A stretch of DNA of 64,000 bases from contig NZ_OY808998.1 in assembly GCF_963681195.1 (NCBI RefSeq), forward strand, positions 868,001-932,000. The letters are read 5' to 3'. The translations under genes were made by a program, and so were the position numbers. This document shows positions 15,799 through 24,648 of the stretch, in pieces (position 1 is the stretch's first letter; each line of letters starts with the position of its first letter). This DNA is from Vibrio sp. 16. Its GTDB lineage: Bacteria > Pseudomonadota > Gammaproteobacteria > Enterobacterales > Vibrionaceae. The notes beneath the pieces were generated by a model, which was given only the letters and a program-made list of their open reading frames with translations, searched no databases and was not told the DNA's origin.

Positions 15799-17979
15799 AT
15801 GAAAGAACAAAACGCATTAAAACAAGTCGCTGAAATGGCAAGAATTGCCGACAGCTACGTAAGCGCGTGGGGAGATGAAGCAAAAGTTGAGGACGAAACG
15901 ATCCGTCACTTACTTGCGTCTTTAGGCTACGACGTAACCAATGATGAAACTCTTCTACAATCGGCAGAGAAAAAGCATAAGAAAGATGTGCTTGAACCAG
16001 TATTAGTAATTCGTGATGGCGAGCCTGTAGAGGTGGCATTGAACTTGGGTGCAAGTGCCCGAGAAAGCGAGTTTAGCTGGCAGCTGGCGACTGAGCAAGG
16101 AGAGGTACTTGAAGGCTATCTTCAGTCTCAGATCGTGCGTGATGAGCGCAAAGAGGGTGGCCCTTTAGTGTTTGCACTACCAAGTGATTTGCCTTGGGGT
16201 TACCACAAATTGACCGTGACACGTAAGCGTCGCAAGTCGCCATATGAGATGACGCTGATCGTGACGCCAAAAGCGTGTTTCAAGCAAGCAGACATCGAAA
16301 ACGGCAAAAAAATGTGGGGCCCAAGTGTCCAACTTTATACACTTCGCACTCAGCACAACTGGGGGATGGGGGACTTTGGCGACCTAAAACAGCTGGTTGC
16401 GGATATCGCCTCTCGCGGTGGTGATTTTGTTGGCTTAAACCCAATTCACTCACTCTTTCCTGCCAACCCAGAAGGGGCGAGCCCATATAGCCCGTCTTCT
16501 CGTCGTTGGTTAAACATCCTATACATCGACGTGAGCTCAGTGCCTGAGTTTTCATTGAGCATTGAAGCGCAGCAAATGGTGGGCAGTGCGGAGTTCCAGC
16601 AACGCCTACAAAAAGCGCGTGACTCTCACTGGGTCAACTACACCGAAGTGTCAGAACTGAAAATGAGTGTGCTGCCACTGCTGTTCAATGAGTTTAAGAA
16701 ACGTCACCTCGACAAAAACAGCGAGCGCGCTCAAGCATTCTTGGCCTTTGTTGAACAAGGTGGCGACAGCCTAGTCCACCAAGCGGCATTTGATGCGCTG
16801 CACGCGACGTTGCATGCTGAAGATAACAACGTTTGGGGTTGGCCTGTATTCCCTGAAGAACTGCGTCAATTTGATAATGCCGCAGTGCAGAAGTTTATCA
16901 CTCAGAACCAAGATAAAGTGCATCTTTACATGTACTTGCAGTGGGTTGCAGACTCTCAAATCAAAGAAGCGCAAGCACTGGCTGAAGAGAAAGGCATGTC
17001 TGTGGGGCTGTATCGTGACCTAGCGGTTGGCGTGGCGGACTCTGGCGCGGAAACGTGGGCGGATAATGGCAACTTGATCCTTGATGCCAGCATCGGCGCG
17101 CCACCAGATATCTTAGGTCCATTGGGTCAAAACTGGGGCTTACCACCACTTAATCCTCAAGTCTTGAAAGCGACAAGCTACGATGCGTACATCCAGCTTC
17201 TGCGTGCCAACATGAAACACTGTGGTGCACTTCGCATTGACCACGTACTTGGTTTGCTGCGTCTATGGTGGATTCCAAAAGGTGAAAACGCGACCAAAGG
17301 CGCGTACATCTACTACCCAGTTGAAGACATGCTGGCAATCTTGGCGCTTGAATCGCACCGTCACCAATGTAGTGTGATTGGTGAAGATTTAGGAACCGTG
17401 CCGGATGAAATCGTTGAAATTCTTCGTGATGCGGGTGTTCACTCCTACAAGGTGTTTTTCTTCGAAACGTCGGAAGATGACGGTGGTTTTATCTCTCCGG
17501 CGCATTACGCTGAGCAATCTATGTCTGCGCTATGTACTCACGATATGCCGACATTGAGAGGCTTCTGGCACTGCGATGACCTTAAAATGGGTCAAGAGCT
17601 TGGCTTGTATCCAGACGAAGAACAGCTCAAAGGCTTGTTTGAAGGCCGCTTAGAATGTAAGCAAGGCATTCTAGATTCTGTAGCATGGCACGGTTACCTA
17701 CCAGAAGGCGTGGGCCGTGACGCTCAGTACGTTCCGATGGATTCATATTTAGCCGAAGCGTTGCAGCTGCATGTGGCTGCGGGCGCTTCAACCTTGCTGA
17801 GTGTTCAGTTAGAAGATTGGTTGGAAATGGATCAACCTGTTAACATTCCAGGTACGGTCGACGAGTATCCAAACTGGCGTCGTAAGTTGTCGATGAACCT
17901 AGATGAAGTGTTTGCGCAGGAAGGCGTGAACCGTATTGCTCACAAGCTGACAGAAGTTCGTGCTAAGGTAAGCAAATAG
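15799..17979 (+). CDS. malQ: 4-alpha-glucanotransferase MalQ (amylomaltase)
   Basis: Cytoplasmic GH77 disproportionating enzyme of 726 residues, transferring glucan segments so that short maltodextrins become phosphorylase substrates. Start chosen at ATG 15799 (MKEQNALKQVAEMARIADSY), preceded by GGAGAG; an in-frame TTG at 15730 lies inside the intergenic hairpin. Family motifs: FGDLKQLVADIASRGGDFVG, LRIDHVLGLLRLWWIPKG (nucleophile Asp in this block), VIGEDLGTVPDEIVEILRDA (acid/base Glu) and CTHDMPTLRGFW. It works with MalP. Confidence 0.95.
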   Translation: MKEQNALKQVAEMARIADSYVSAWGDEAKVEDETIRHLLASLGYDVTNDETLLQSAEKKHKKDVLEPVLVIRDGEPVEVALNLGASARESEFSWQLATEQGEVLEGYLQSQIVRDERKEGGPLVFALPSDLPWGYHKLTVTRKRRKSPYEMTLIVTPKACFKQADIENGKKMWGPSVQLYTLRTQHNWGMGDFGDLKQLVADIASRGGDFVGLNPIHSLFPANPEGASPYSPSSRRWLNILYIDVSSVPEFSLSIEAQQMVGSAEFQQRLQKARDSHWVNYTEVSELKMSVLPLLFNEFKKRHLDKNSERAQAFLAFVEQGGDSLVHQAAFDALHATLHAEDNNVWGWPVFPEELRQFDNAAVQKFITQNQDKVHLYMYLQWVADSQIKEAQALAEEKGMSVGLYRDLAVGVADSGAETWADNGNLILDASIGAPPDILGPLGQNWGLPPLNPQVLKATSYDAYIQLLRANMKHCGALRIDHVLGLLRLWWIPKGENATKGAYIYYPVEDMLAILALESHRHQCSVIGEDLGTVPDEIVEILRDAGVHSYKVFFFETSEDDGGFISPAHYAEQSMSALCTHDMPTLRGFWHCDDLKMGQELGLYPDEEQLKGLFEGRLECKQGILDSVAWHGYLPEGVGRDAQYVPMDSYLAEALQLHVAAGASTLLSVQLEDWLEMDQPVNIPGTVDEYPNWRRKLSMNLDEVFAQEGVNRIAHKLTEVRAKVSK

Positions 17980-18067
17980 TCGCTGCTTTCACCTTTTACA
18001 TAGAAAAATATCGACTTAGTCACTCTATGTAAAAGCGTAATTCAGTACACTTTCAGAACGCTATTTT

Positions 18068-18097
18068 AAGCCCGCAATCATATGGCGGGCTTTTTTA
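18068..18097 (+). terminator. Terminator after malQ
   Basis: GCCCGC (18070-18075) and GCGGGC (18085-18090) form a stem around AATCATATG, followed by seven T residues with one interruption. It separates malPQ from glgB. Confidence 0.85.
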
Positions 18098-18245
18098 TAA
18101 ATTAGAACAATAATATCAACTTAGCCTATGTGATGGTTTCTTTTTGCTTGCTAATACCGTGCCCCAACGGTGAGGGATAGGGACAGAATTCACCCATTCA
18201 CAGTGCCAAGTCGATACATGAAAGTTCGGTTAGGGAGAGATACAT

Positions 18246-20426
18246 TTGAAAACGGCTATTCTGGACAAAAAAACGCAAGCGTATAACCAGCTTTCTCATG
18301 CAACGTTTGTTGACCCATTTTCATTCCTTGGTCCATACCTTGATGCTGACGACGGCGCTATCCGAGTATGGATGCCCGGCGCAGACTCGGTCTCGTTGTT
18401 GATTGATGGCGAAGACCCGATTGAATTGACGCGCGAAGATGCGTCAGGCTTTATTCTTGCGGACAAACGTGACTTACATTTCACCCACTACCAACTTGCA
18501 GTGCAGTGGGGAGAGACAGAGCAAATCGTCGACGACCCTTATCAGTATCACAATATTTATGCGGAATACGATGACCTGCATACGCCAAAAGAGATGTACA
18601 AGCACATGGGCGCGCAGTTCATTACCCTTGAACGTGACGGTAAACAGATCAGCGGTACGCGTTTCTTGGTTTATGCTCCTCATGCAAGCGCATGTAGCTT
18701 AGTTGGGGATTTCAACCAGTGGGATGGACGCCGCACACCAATGCAGCGTTTAGATTACGGTATTTGGGGTTTGTTTGTGCCTAACCTGCCGGAAGGGACC
18801 CAATACAAGTTTGAGTTGAAAGGACCTAATGGTGAGGGTCTACCGCACAAAGCCGATCCGTGGGGCGCACACTCTGAGCAATTCCCATCGTTTGCATCGT
18901 TAACCTATGACCACTCTCGTTACGCATGGCAAGACGAAAAGTGGCAAACCCGCCCTGTCACAGAGAAACGCAAAGAAGCCCTCTCGTTTTATGAATTGCA
19001 TGTCGGTTCATGGAAAAGGGACGACAACGGCGATTTTCTCAATTATCGCGAGCTGGCCGATGAGTTGATTCCTTACTTGGTGGATATGGGCTACACCCAT
19101 GTTGAGCTTATGCCAGTTTCCGAGCACCCGTTTTACGGCTCTTGGGGCTACCAACCTGTAGGCTTGTTCGCGCCGACCAGCCGTTATGGTTCACCAGATG
19201 ATTTTAAGTACTTTGTCGACCAGTGCCACCAAGCGGGATTGGGTGTTGTACTTGACTGGGTGCCAGCACACTTCCCGTCCGATGACCACGGCTTAGCGAA
19301 TTTTGACGGCACGCCGTTGTTCCATGATCCAGACCCACGACGTGGTTGGCATCAAGATTGGAACTCATACATTTACGATTTAGGTCGTGAGCATGTTCGT
19401 CGTTTCCTTGTCTCCAACGCGCTCTATTGGTTCGAACAGTTCCATATTGACGGTATTCGCGTGGATGCCGTGGCCTCTATGCTGTACTTGGATTACTCGC
19501 GCAGCCATGACCAATGGATTCCCAATGTCGACGGCGGCAACGAGAACTACGATGCCATTGCGACCTTGAAGTGGATGAACGAAGAAGTTTATAAGTATTT
19601 CCCAAATGCGATGACGATTGCAGAAGAATCGACCGCTTTCCCTGGCGTTTCTGCGCCAACCTTTATGGGCGGACTTGGTTTTGGGTTCAAGTGGAACATG
19701 GGTTGGATGCACGACTCGCTGTCATACATTCAAGAAGATCCAGTTCACCGCAAGTACCATCACAACACGATTACCTTCCCATTGGTTTACGCGCACAGCG
19801 AAAACTACGTGCTTTCGCTCTCCCATGATGAAGTGGTGTATGGCAAAGGTTCCATTCACAACAAGATGCCGGGTGATGAGTGGCAGCAAACAGCAAACTT
19901 ACGTGCTTACTTAGGTTACATGTACGCGCAGCCGGGTAAGAAGCTGAACTTTATGGGCGCGGAGATTGGCCAAACGGCAGAATGGAATCATGATGATCAA
20001 CTGCAATGGTTCTTGCTTGAGTTTGAACGCCATCAAGGTGTTCAAGCTCTGACTCGAGATCTCAATAAGCTCTATCGTGATGAGAAAGCGATGCATGAGC
20101 TTGATTGCGAGCCATCAGGCTTTGAATGGCGCCTGCAAGATGCCGCTGATGCATCGATTCTGGCCCATGAGCGAATCAGTGAGAGCGGCGAACGCATTCT
20201 CGTGATCACGAACTTTACCCCGGTACCACACGAATCATTCAGAGTTGGTGTACCAAATGCGGGGCGTTACGAGCTTCTGCTTAATACCGATTCTTCGGAG
20301 TATTGCGGAAGTGGTTTTGAGGTATTGGCAGCGGTCGAATCCGATGAAACTGAAAGTGAGGGCTTGGCTCAATCACTAACGCTTCGTCTACCACCGTTAG
20401 CGACTGTGTTTTACAAGTTAACTTAA
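18246..20426 (+). CDS. glgB: 1,4-alpha-glucan branching enzyme GlgB
   Basis: Cytoplasmic GH13 enzyme of 726 residues that introduces alpha-1,6 branches into glycogen. It appears to start with TTG (18246): GGGAG lies eight bases upstream, and the next Met is at residue 43 inside a conserved domain. Two N-terminal beta domains (to ~235, the second CBM48-like: [20 protein letters not shown]) precede the TIM barrel. Catalytic residues are D407 in [10 protein letters not shown] and E460 in [19 protein letters not shown] holds the transition-state Asp. It has its own promoter and terminator. The gap before it contains AGGGATAGGG, a poor MalT-box match. Confidence 0.95.
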   Translation: MKTAILDKKTQAYNQLSHATFVDPFSFLGPYLDADDGAIRVWMPGADSVSLLIDGEDPIELTREDASGFILADKRDLHFTHYQLAVQWGETEQIVDDPYQYHNIYAEYDDLHTPKEMYKHMGAQFITLERDGKQISGTRFLVYAPHASACSLVGDFNQWDGRRTPMQRLDYGIWGLFVPNLPEGTQYKFELKGPNGEGLPHKADPWGAHSEQFPSFASLTYDHSRYAWQDEKWQTRPVTEKRKEALSFYELHVGSWKRDDNGDFLNYRELADELIPYLVDMGYTHVELMPVSEHPFYGSWGYQPVGLFAPTSRYGSPDDFKYFVDQCHQAGLGVVLDWVPAHFPSDDHGLANFDGTPLFHDPDPRRGWHQDWNSYIYDLGREHVRRFLVSNALYWFEQFHIDGIRVDAVASMLYLDYSRSHDQWIPNVDGGNENYDAIATLKWMNEEVYKYFPNAMTIAEESTAFPGVSAPTFMGGLGFGFKWNMGWMHDSLSYIQEDPVHRKYHHNTITFPLVYAHSENYVLSLSHDEVVYGKGSIHNKMPGDEWQQTANLRAYLGYMYAQPGKKLNFMGAEIGQTAEWNHDDQLQWFLLEFERHQGVQALTRDLNKLYRDEKAMHELDCEPSGFEWRLQDAADASILAHERISESGERILVITNFTPVPHESFRVGVPNAGRYELLLNTDSSEYCGSGFEVLAAVESDETESEGLAQSLTLRLPPLATVFYKLT

Positions 20427-20452
20427 CCTTCTCTAGTAATGCACAATTGTTT

Positions 20453-20484
20453 AAAGGCCTGACAAAATGTCAGGCCTTTCTGTA
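20453..20484 (+). terminator. Terminator after glgB
   Basis: AAAGGCCTGACA and TGTCAGGCCTTT form a perfect 12-base-pair stem with a three-base loop, followed by TCTGT. Confidence 0.85.
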
Positions 20485-20791
20485 TAAAGCGGGCAATATT
20501 CCACTGGATTGATATCAATATCACCAACTAGCCTTTTATCGTCATAACAGTTCACAGTCTTTGTCGAATTATTCGTCTATATTCCTTTTTGAATCTGCGT
20601 CTTACTCTATTTTTGTCTTATATTTGAGAATGCTCTTCGCCCAGTTTGAGTTGGGTTGATATCACAGTTTTGAGCTTTAGAATGGCAAAAAAACAGCGTT
20701 CATTGGATCGCCTGTTTAGGGAGCTTTGTTATATCCGACATTTCGATCGGTAAGCGGACACGGATTGTTTTGTCTATTTAAGGTACAAACA
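20485..20791. promoter_or_regulatory. Upstream region of the outer-membrane protein gene
   Basis: About 300 AT-rich bases between the glgB terminator and the ATG at 20792. It holds the promoter of that gene and no other recognisable element. Leading frames that extend the next gene upstream to 20726 have no signal sequence and are not used. Confidence 0.35.
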
Positions 20792-21433
20792 ATGAAAAAG
20801 CTATTATTGCTAGGGCTGTGTACGACACCGGTTCTGGCTTCGGAGTTACAGGTTTCCGTCGATCTTCTTGAAGGAACCTATGTTGGTGAATCTAAGTATT
20901 ATTACGATACAGAGTACAGTGATTTACCGGGTTTCTATCATGAGCAGAACAGTGTTGAATGGGGAATTGGTTTAAAATACATTCACGATTTTGAAGATTG
21001 GGATGTGTTCGCTAAGTTCTCTATGGGCGATTCGGAACTGCGCCATTCACACACATGGGAAACGGGTGCACGTTACCGTCTAAATGAGAGTCATTGGTTT
21101 AGTGCTTATTGGAAAGGGACCTTTGCCAAAGAAGAGTACCAAATTGAGGATCGTGTGATTGACCCAGAGCACCAGAACTCTATCACTAATGGTGAATGGG
21201 CAATGTGGGCGATTGGACGTTATCAGTACAACCTACAATCACAGTTTGATTTACCTTTATACGTGGGTTTTGAGGCTGCAACGGACTTGAACGATCCAGC
21301 GCTGATGCAAGACACGTTAGCGGGTTTTGTCGGCGTTCGTTACGATCAATATTTTGCTGAAGTTAGAGCGGGTGAAGACTTGATCTTTGCGACGTTCGGC
21401 TTAAGTTTCGATATGTTTAAAGAGCAAGAATAG
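20792..21433 (+). CDS. Small outer-membrane beta-barrel protein
   Basis: Exported protein of 213 residues. The start at 20792 follows AAGGT and gives the signal peptide MKKLLLLGLCTTPVLA. The mature part has alternating polar and aromatic strands (SVEWGIGLKYIHDFEDWDVF, GARYRLNESHWFSAYWKGTF, FAEVRAGEDLIFATFGLSF) suggesting about ten transmembrane strands, as in narrow porins of the KdgM kind, though I cannot place it in a named family. Single-gene unit with its own terminator. Function unknown. Confidence 0.55.
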   Translation: MKKLLLLGLCTTPVLASELQVSVDLLEGTYVGESKYYYDTEYSDLPGFYHEQNSVEWGIGLKYIHDFEDWDVFAKFSMGDSELRHSHTWETGARYRLNESHWFSAYWKGTFAKEEYQIEDRVIDPEHQNSITNGEWAMWAIGRYQYNLQSQFDLPLYVGFEAATDLNDPALMQDTLAGFVGVRYDQYFAEVRAGEDLIFATFGLSFDMFKEQE

Positions 21434-21463
21434 TCCGGTTTAGCGGTTCACTTTCGAAATGAC

Positions 21464-21495
21464 AAAAAGCTTCCAAGATGGAAGCTTTTTTTGTC
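21464..21495 (+). terminator. Terminator after the small outer-membrane protein gene
   Basis: AAAAAGCTTCC and GGAAGCTTTTT form an 11-base-pair stem around AAGAT, followed by more T residues. Confidence 0.85.
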
Positions 21496-21567
21496 TCTTT
21501 GCTGCTGGTTAACAGACACCTATGTTTCTCACCGCTATGATAACCAGACTTAGACAAGGAGAATCAG

Positions 21568-21996
21568 ATGGAACCGAGAATCAGCATCATCACATTGGGC
21601 GTGGAAGATTTAGAGCGTTCGTATCAGTTTTACCGCCAACTTGGCTTCCCTTCCTCGAGAACGCCAGAAGATGGCATCATTTTTTTCAAAACTGGTGGGG
21701 TCTGCCTTGCCTTATACCCGCTCGCGGCACTCGCAGAAGATGTGTCTGCTGATAAGGCGGTTACGCGAAAAGGTTTCAGTGGCGTGACTCTTGCGCATAA
21801 CACGCGTTCGAGGGAGGAAGTCGATCAAGTCCTCGCGCTTGCTGTTCAAGCGGGCGCAACCTTGGAAAAAGAGGCGCAAGATGTGTTTTGGGGTGGGTAC
21901 AGTGGTTATTTCTCTGATCCAGATGGTTATCTGTGGGAGGTCGCGTACGGTGATTGCTGGGAGTTCAATGCCGATGGGTCATTAGTGATTGAGTAG
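21568..21996 (+). CDS. VOC (glyoxalase/bleomycin-resistance fold) protein
   Basis: Cytoplasmic protein of 142 residues built from two beta-alpha-beta-beta-beta units of the vicinal oxygen chelate fold. Visible markers are ITLGVEDLERSYQFYRQLGF at the N-terminus and FSDPDGYLWEVAYGD near residue 115, with the usual C-terminal Glu metal ligand in LWEVA. GGAGAATCAG precedes the ATG. It is nine bases upstream of a second VOC gene, so the two are co-transcribed. Substrate not predictable; it could be a lyase, dioxygenase or resistance protein. Confidence 0.75.
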   Translation: MEPRISIITLGVEDLERSYQFYRQLGFPSSRTPEDGIIFFKTGGVCLALYPLAALAEDVSADKAVTRKGFSGVTLAHNTRSREEVDQVLALAVQAGATLEKEAQDVFWGGYSGYFSDPDGYLWEVAYGDCWEFNADGSLVIE

Positions 21997-22005
21997 GAGC
22001 GATAC

Positions 22006-22392
22006 ATGACATTACTCGCGATCCACCACGCGGCAATAATTTGCTCTGACTATCCGCTATCCAAGCAGTTTTACACACAAACTCTGAAACTGAGAGTGGT
22101 GGCAGAAAATTATCGAGCTGAGCGAGACTCCTACAAGCTGGATCTCGCGCTTCCAGATGGCAGCCAAATTGAGTTGTTTTCTTTTCCCAACCCACCAGTT
22201 CGCCCTTCACGACCCGAAGCGCAAGGGCTTAGGCACTTAGCCTTTACTGTAGAATCGGTGCAAGAGTACGCCGAGTACTTGCGTGAGGCTGGTGTGGAGG
22301 TAGAACCCATCAGAATCGATGAGTTTACGGGTAAGCCGTTTACCTTTTTTAAAGACCCAGACGGCTTACCCTTGGAACTCTACCAAGCCTAG
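22006..22392 (+). CDS. VOC family protein of the GloA2/YaeR type
   Basis: Cytoplasmic protein of 128 residues. MTLLAIHHAAIICSDYPLSK, then IELFSFPNPPVRPSRPEAQG, LRHLAF and FFKDPDGLPLELYQ closely follow E. coli YaeR as I recall it. Candidate metal ligands are H8/H9, E54, H74 and E124. The YaeR group is annotated as glyoxalase-like without a proven substrate. It is second in a two-gene VOC operon, and its stop codon overlaps that of the convergent HAD gene within CTAG. Confidence 0.8.
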   Translation: MTLLAIHHAAIICSDYPLSKQFYTQTLKLRVVAENYRAERDSYKLDLALPDGSQIELFSFPNPPVRPSRPEAQGLRHLAFTVESVQEYAEYLREAGVEVEPIRIDEFTGKPFTFFKDPDGLPLELYQA

Positions 22393-23189
22393 TCGAGCAG
22401 TTGTTCCTTGATGATCGTGAATACGCCTGCCTCTGCATTGCTCGGTGCAGAAAAGCGAGCCGTTTCTTTCACCACGGGGTGGGCGTTTTCCATGGCGTAG
22501 GAGTGATAACTGACTTTTAGCATCTCTAGATCGTTGAGGTAATCACCAAAACTCATGGTTTGCTCGTAAGTAAACCCAAGTGATTGCTGTAAATGCTCAA
22601 TGGCAGCCCCTTTGGACGCCTTGGCATTCATCACATCAAGCCAAATCTTGGCGCTGACCACCACTTGGTGCGTCTTACCAAAGGCTTGATGAAACGCTGG
22701 GTAAACCAGCTCTTCTGAGCCGCCAAAATGACAGATGGCCACCTTGATGAAGTCGTCTTCGACGCTAAGCAGATCGGTAACATACTTACAGCGATGGTAG
22801 TATTTGGCGAACTCTTCGATTGCTGCTGAGTCCTTTGTTTCGATATACGCAGACTTTTTGCCGCACAACACGATATGAGCGCCTTCAATGCTACGAGCTA
22901 ACTGGATGATGCTTTTTATCGAAGGTTTGTCGATTTCGCAGCTGTAGAGCTCTTGCCCTTGGTGCATGACTAAGGTGCCATTTTCGGCGACAAACAGCAT
23001 GTTATCTTTTACTGGCGCAAAGGTGTCGATCAGGCTGTAGTATTGGCGACCCGAAGCGGCTGCGAATAGGATCCCTTTGTTCTCAAGTTGTTGGTAAATA
23101 TCGAAGAAATCAGGATTGAGTTGGCTGTTTTCATCGAGCAGGGTGCCATCCATATCGGCGGCGACAAATTTAATATCGAGTTGTGACAT
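22389..23189 (-). CDS. Cof-type HAD sugar-phosphatase (YbiV-like)
   Basis: Cytoplasmic haloacid-dehalogenase superfamily phosphatase of 266 residues, the usual Cof-subfamily size. Motif I is AADMDGTLLDE with nucleophile D12 and D14. Motif II is AAASGRQYYSL. The cap region contains FVAENGTLVM, and motif IV is MSFGDYLNDLEMLK. SGRQYY-SLI and VAENGTLV resemble E. coli YbiV. Substrate probably a sugar phosphate, inferred from the family. It is convergent with the VOC operon with no room for a terminator between them. Confidence 0.82.
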   Translation of the reverse strand: MSQLDIKFVAADMDGTLLDENSQLNPDFFDIYQQLENKGILFAAASGRQYYSLIDTFAPVKDNMLFVAENGTLVMHQGQELYSCEIDKPSIKSIIQLARSIEGAHIVLCGKKSAYIETKDSAAIEEFAKYYHRCKYVTDLLSVEDDFIKVAICHFGGSEELVYPAFHQAFGKTHQVVVSAKIWLDVMNAKASKGAAIEHLQQSLGFTYEQTMSFGDYLNDLEMLKVSYHSYAMENAHPVVKETARFSAPSNAEAGVFTIIKEQLLD

Positions 23190-23338
23190 AGTATAGAGAG
23201 TCAGAGGACACTGTTGATTGGACTTCAGACAGTAAGTTACCTGACTTTATGGAATGCTCAAATGATTTAGTTCAATCAAAGTAAAAATGCCTTATCGAAA
23301 GTGACAAGGCATGGAAAGGGGTTTTAAATCAGTTAGCA

Positions 23339-24046
23339 CTATTTTCGTGTCATATCGATCTGTGAGTAATCCACCTGGTAACCAATATCGTCCAACACCG
23401 CTAGGGTGATTGGTCGTATATCATTACCGTTTGCCATCACTTCCTGAGTCATAGGTGGAACATGGTTCCCTCTAGGTTCATCCTCAGATTGAATGTCATC
23501 GTATAAGTGCCCATTGGTCGAGAAGGGTAAACACGTAAACTGGGTGTTGTAGAGTCGGTTGTAGGTGGCCAGTGCTACGCTGTTGTCTTTACAAAAGCCA
23601 GAGCCATTGATCTCATCGATGTGATCCACGATAAATGGGTCTGTGGTGGAGCCAATCCCCAAAATGTGGCCAATCTCATGCAAGATGGTGCCTTTGTAAC
23701 TCGCGACCTCAAAACTGGGCTGATGGGTATTGATGTGCATCCAAATAACGCCGTATGTTGGAATTTCTAGACCGCTGATCGGCACTGACTCTTCTACTAG
23801 GGCTAGGCCATCGGATTCGATCGTATCTGTCACCACAACATCAATGTCTAATGTGTGATGCTCTCTTCCCTCAACGGACTTAACGACCTCAAGCCACTCT
23901 TTGGCCGCATCAACATATCGTTGTTTATCTAAACCTTGAAACTCATTGAAGCGAAGGTTAATCGTGATCGATTCATTTTGAACCGAGATGGTGTCCGCGA
24001 TAGCAGAAAATGAAATAAGACTGGCAAAGAAAATTGTTTTCATCAT
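23339..24046 (-). CDS. Secreted metzincin-type zinc protease
   Basis: Exported protein of 235 residues with a signal peptide ending near AIADT (residue 18). TILHEIGHILGIGST gives HExxHxxG with H123, E124 and H127. A later VPPMTQEVMANG string resembles the Met-turn of metzincins, and the distal third ligand could be a His in this stretch (GNHVPPM), as in the leishmanolysin-like M8 group. ITLAVLDDIGYQVDYS near the C-terminus also fits M8/M10 enzymes. Activity is predicted, the substrate unknown. Its ATG overlaps the stop of the upstream barrel gene by one base. Confidence 0.68.
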   Translation of the reverse strand: MMKTIFFASLISFSAIADTISVQNESITINLRFNEFQGLDKQRYVDAAKEWLEVVKSVEGREHHTLDIDVVVTDTIESDGLALVEESVPISGLEIPTYGVIWMHINTHQPSFEVASYKGTILHEIGHILGIGSTTDPFIVDHIDEINGSGFCKDNSVALATYNRLYNTQFTCLPFSTNGHLYDDIQSEDEPRGNHVPPMTQEVMANGNDIRPITLAVLDDIGYQVDYSQIDMTRK

Positions 24047-24456
24047 TAGTAACGAAGTGCTCCGCCTACATAGTAGTTAACGTTGTCATCGATTCCAGAA
24101 TCATTCTTTTTAACCCCCGTACGAATTTCGAAAAAATTAAATTGATGAGACAGCTCTATGCCATAGACAGGGCTGTATCTATCGTTGCTAAATTTATGAT
24201 AACCCGCTATCGGAGTGACAAAGAAGTTGTTTACCAGTGGGAAGGACGGTTTCACGTTCAATCCGTAAGAATATTCTGACTCATACTTGGTATACACCAA
24301 CTCATAACCGAAGCGATCACCGTTAGAGTTTGCAAACTGAAATCCATATTGAACAGAGCCCTTTGAGCCGCTTAACAGGCTATCAACGCCTAAGTAAAGG
24401 TTAGTTTGTGCTGCGGCGGGCATTGACAGAAATAGGAGTAAAGCGAGTTTTTTCAT
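24046..24456 (-). CDS. Small outer-membrane beta-barrel protein coupled to the protease gene
   Basis: Exported protein of 136 residues with a short signal peptide (MKKLALLLFLSMPAAAQ). Alternating strands (VQYGFQFANSNGDRFGYELV, YSYGLNVKPSFPLVNNFFVT, YYVGGALRY) end in an aromatic residue, as outer-membrane barrels do; about eight strands fit. It shares a base with the following metzincin gene (TAATG). Coupling suggests that the two proteins act together, for instance as a surface anchor or release route, but that is inference. A 14-base direct repeat lies just upstream. Confidence 0.58.
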   Translation of the reverse strand: MKKLALLLFLSMPAAAQTNLYLGVDSLLSGSKGSVQYGFQFANSNGDRFGYELVYTKYESEYSYGLNVKPSFPLVNNFFVTPIAGYHKFSNDRYSPVYGIELSHQFNFFEIRTGVKKNDSGIDDNVNYYVGGALRY

Positions 24457-24522
24457 TGTTACATCAACGGTTTCTAAAATTTCATCAATAATAAGAGCCG
24501 ATTTCTCTAACCGCTTCTTTTA

Positions 24523-24556
24523 CTTACAAATCTTACCTCTAGCTTGCAAATCTTAC
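24523..24556. promoter_or_regulatory. Tandem 14-base direct repeat before the barrel-protease operon
   Basis: CTTACAAATCTTAC (24523-24536) and CTTGCAAATCTTAC (24543-24556) differ at one base and are spaced exactly 20 bases apart, two helical turns. They lie 67-100 bases before the barrel ATG, a usual position for an activator or response regulator bound on one face of the DNA. The binding protein is unknown. Confidence 0.5.
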
Positions 24557-24582
24557 GTATTATTCGACGTTGGTGAGGAAGC

Positions 24583-24608
24583 AAAAAAGCCCTCTTTGGG
24601 GCTTTCTT
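24583..24608 (-). terminator. Terminator after the sugar-binding protein gene
   Basis: On the minus strand AAAGCCC and GGGCTTT pair around the loop and run into six T residues (complement of 24583-24588). Confidence 0.75.
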
Positions 24609-24648
24609 GCTTAGTGACAGAAGTGGGGTGATTAAAGACAGGCGCGGG

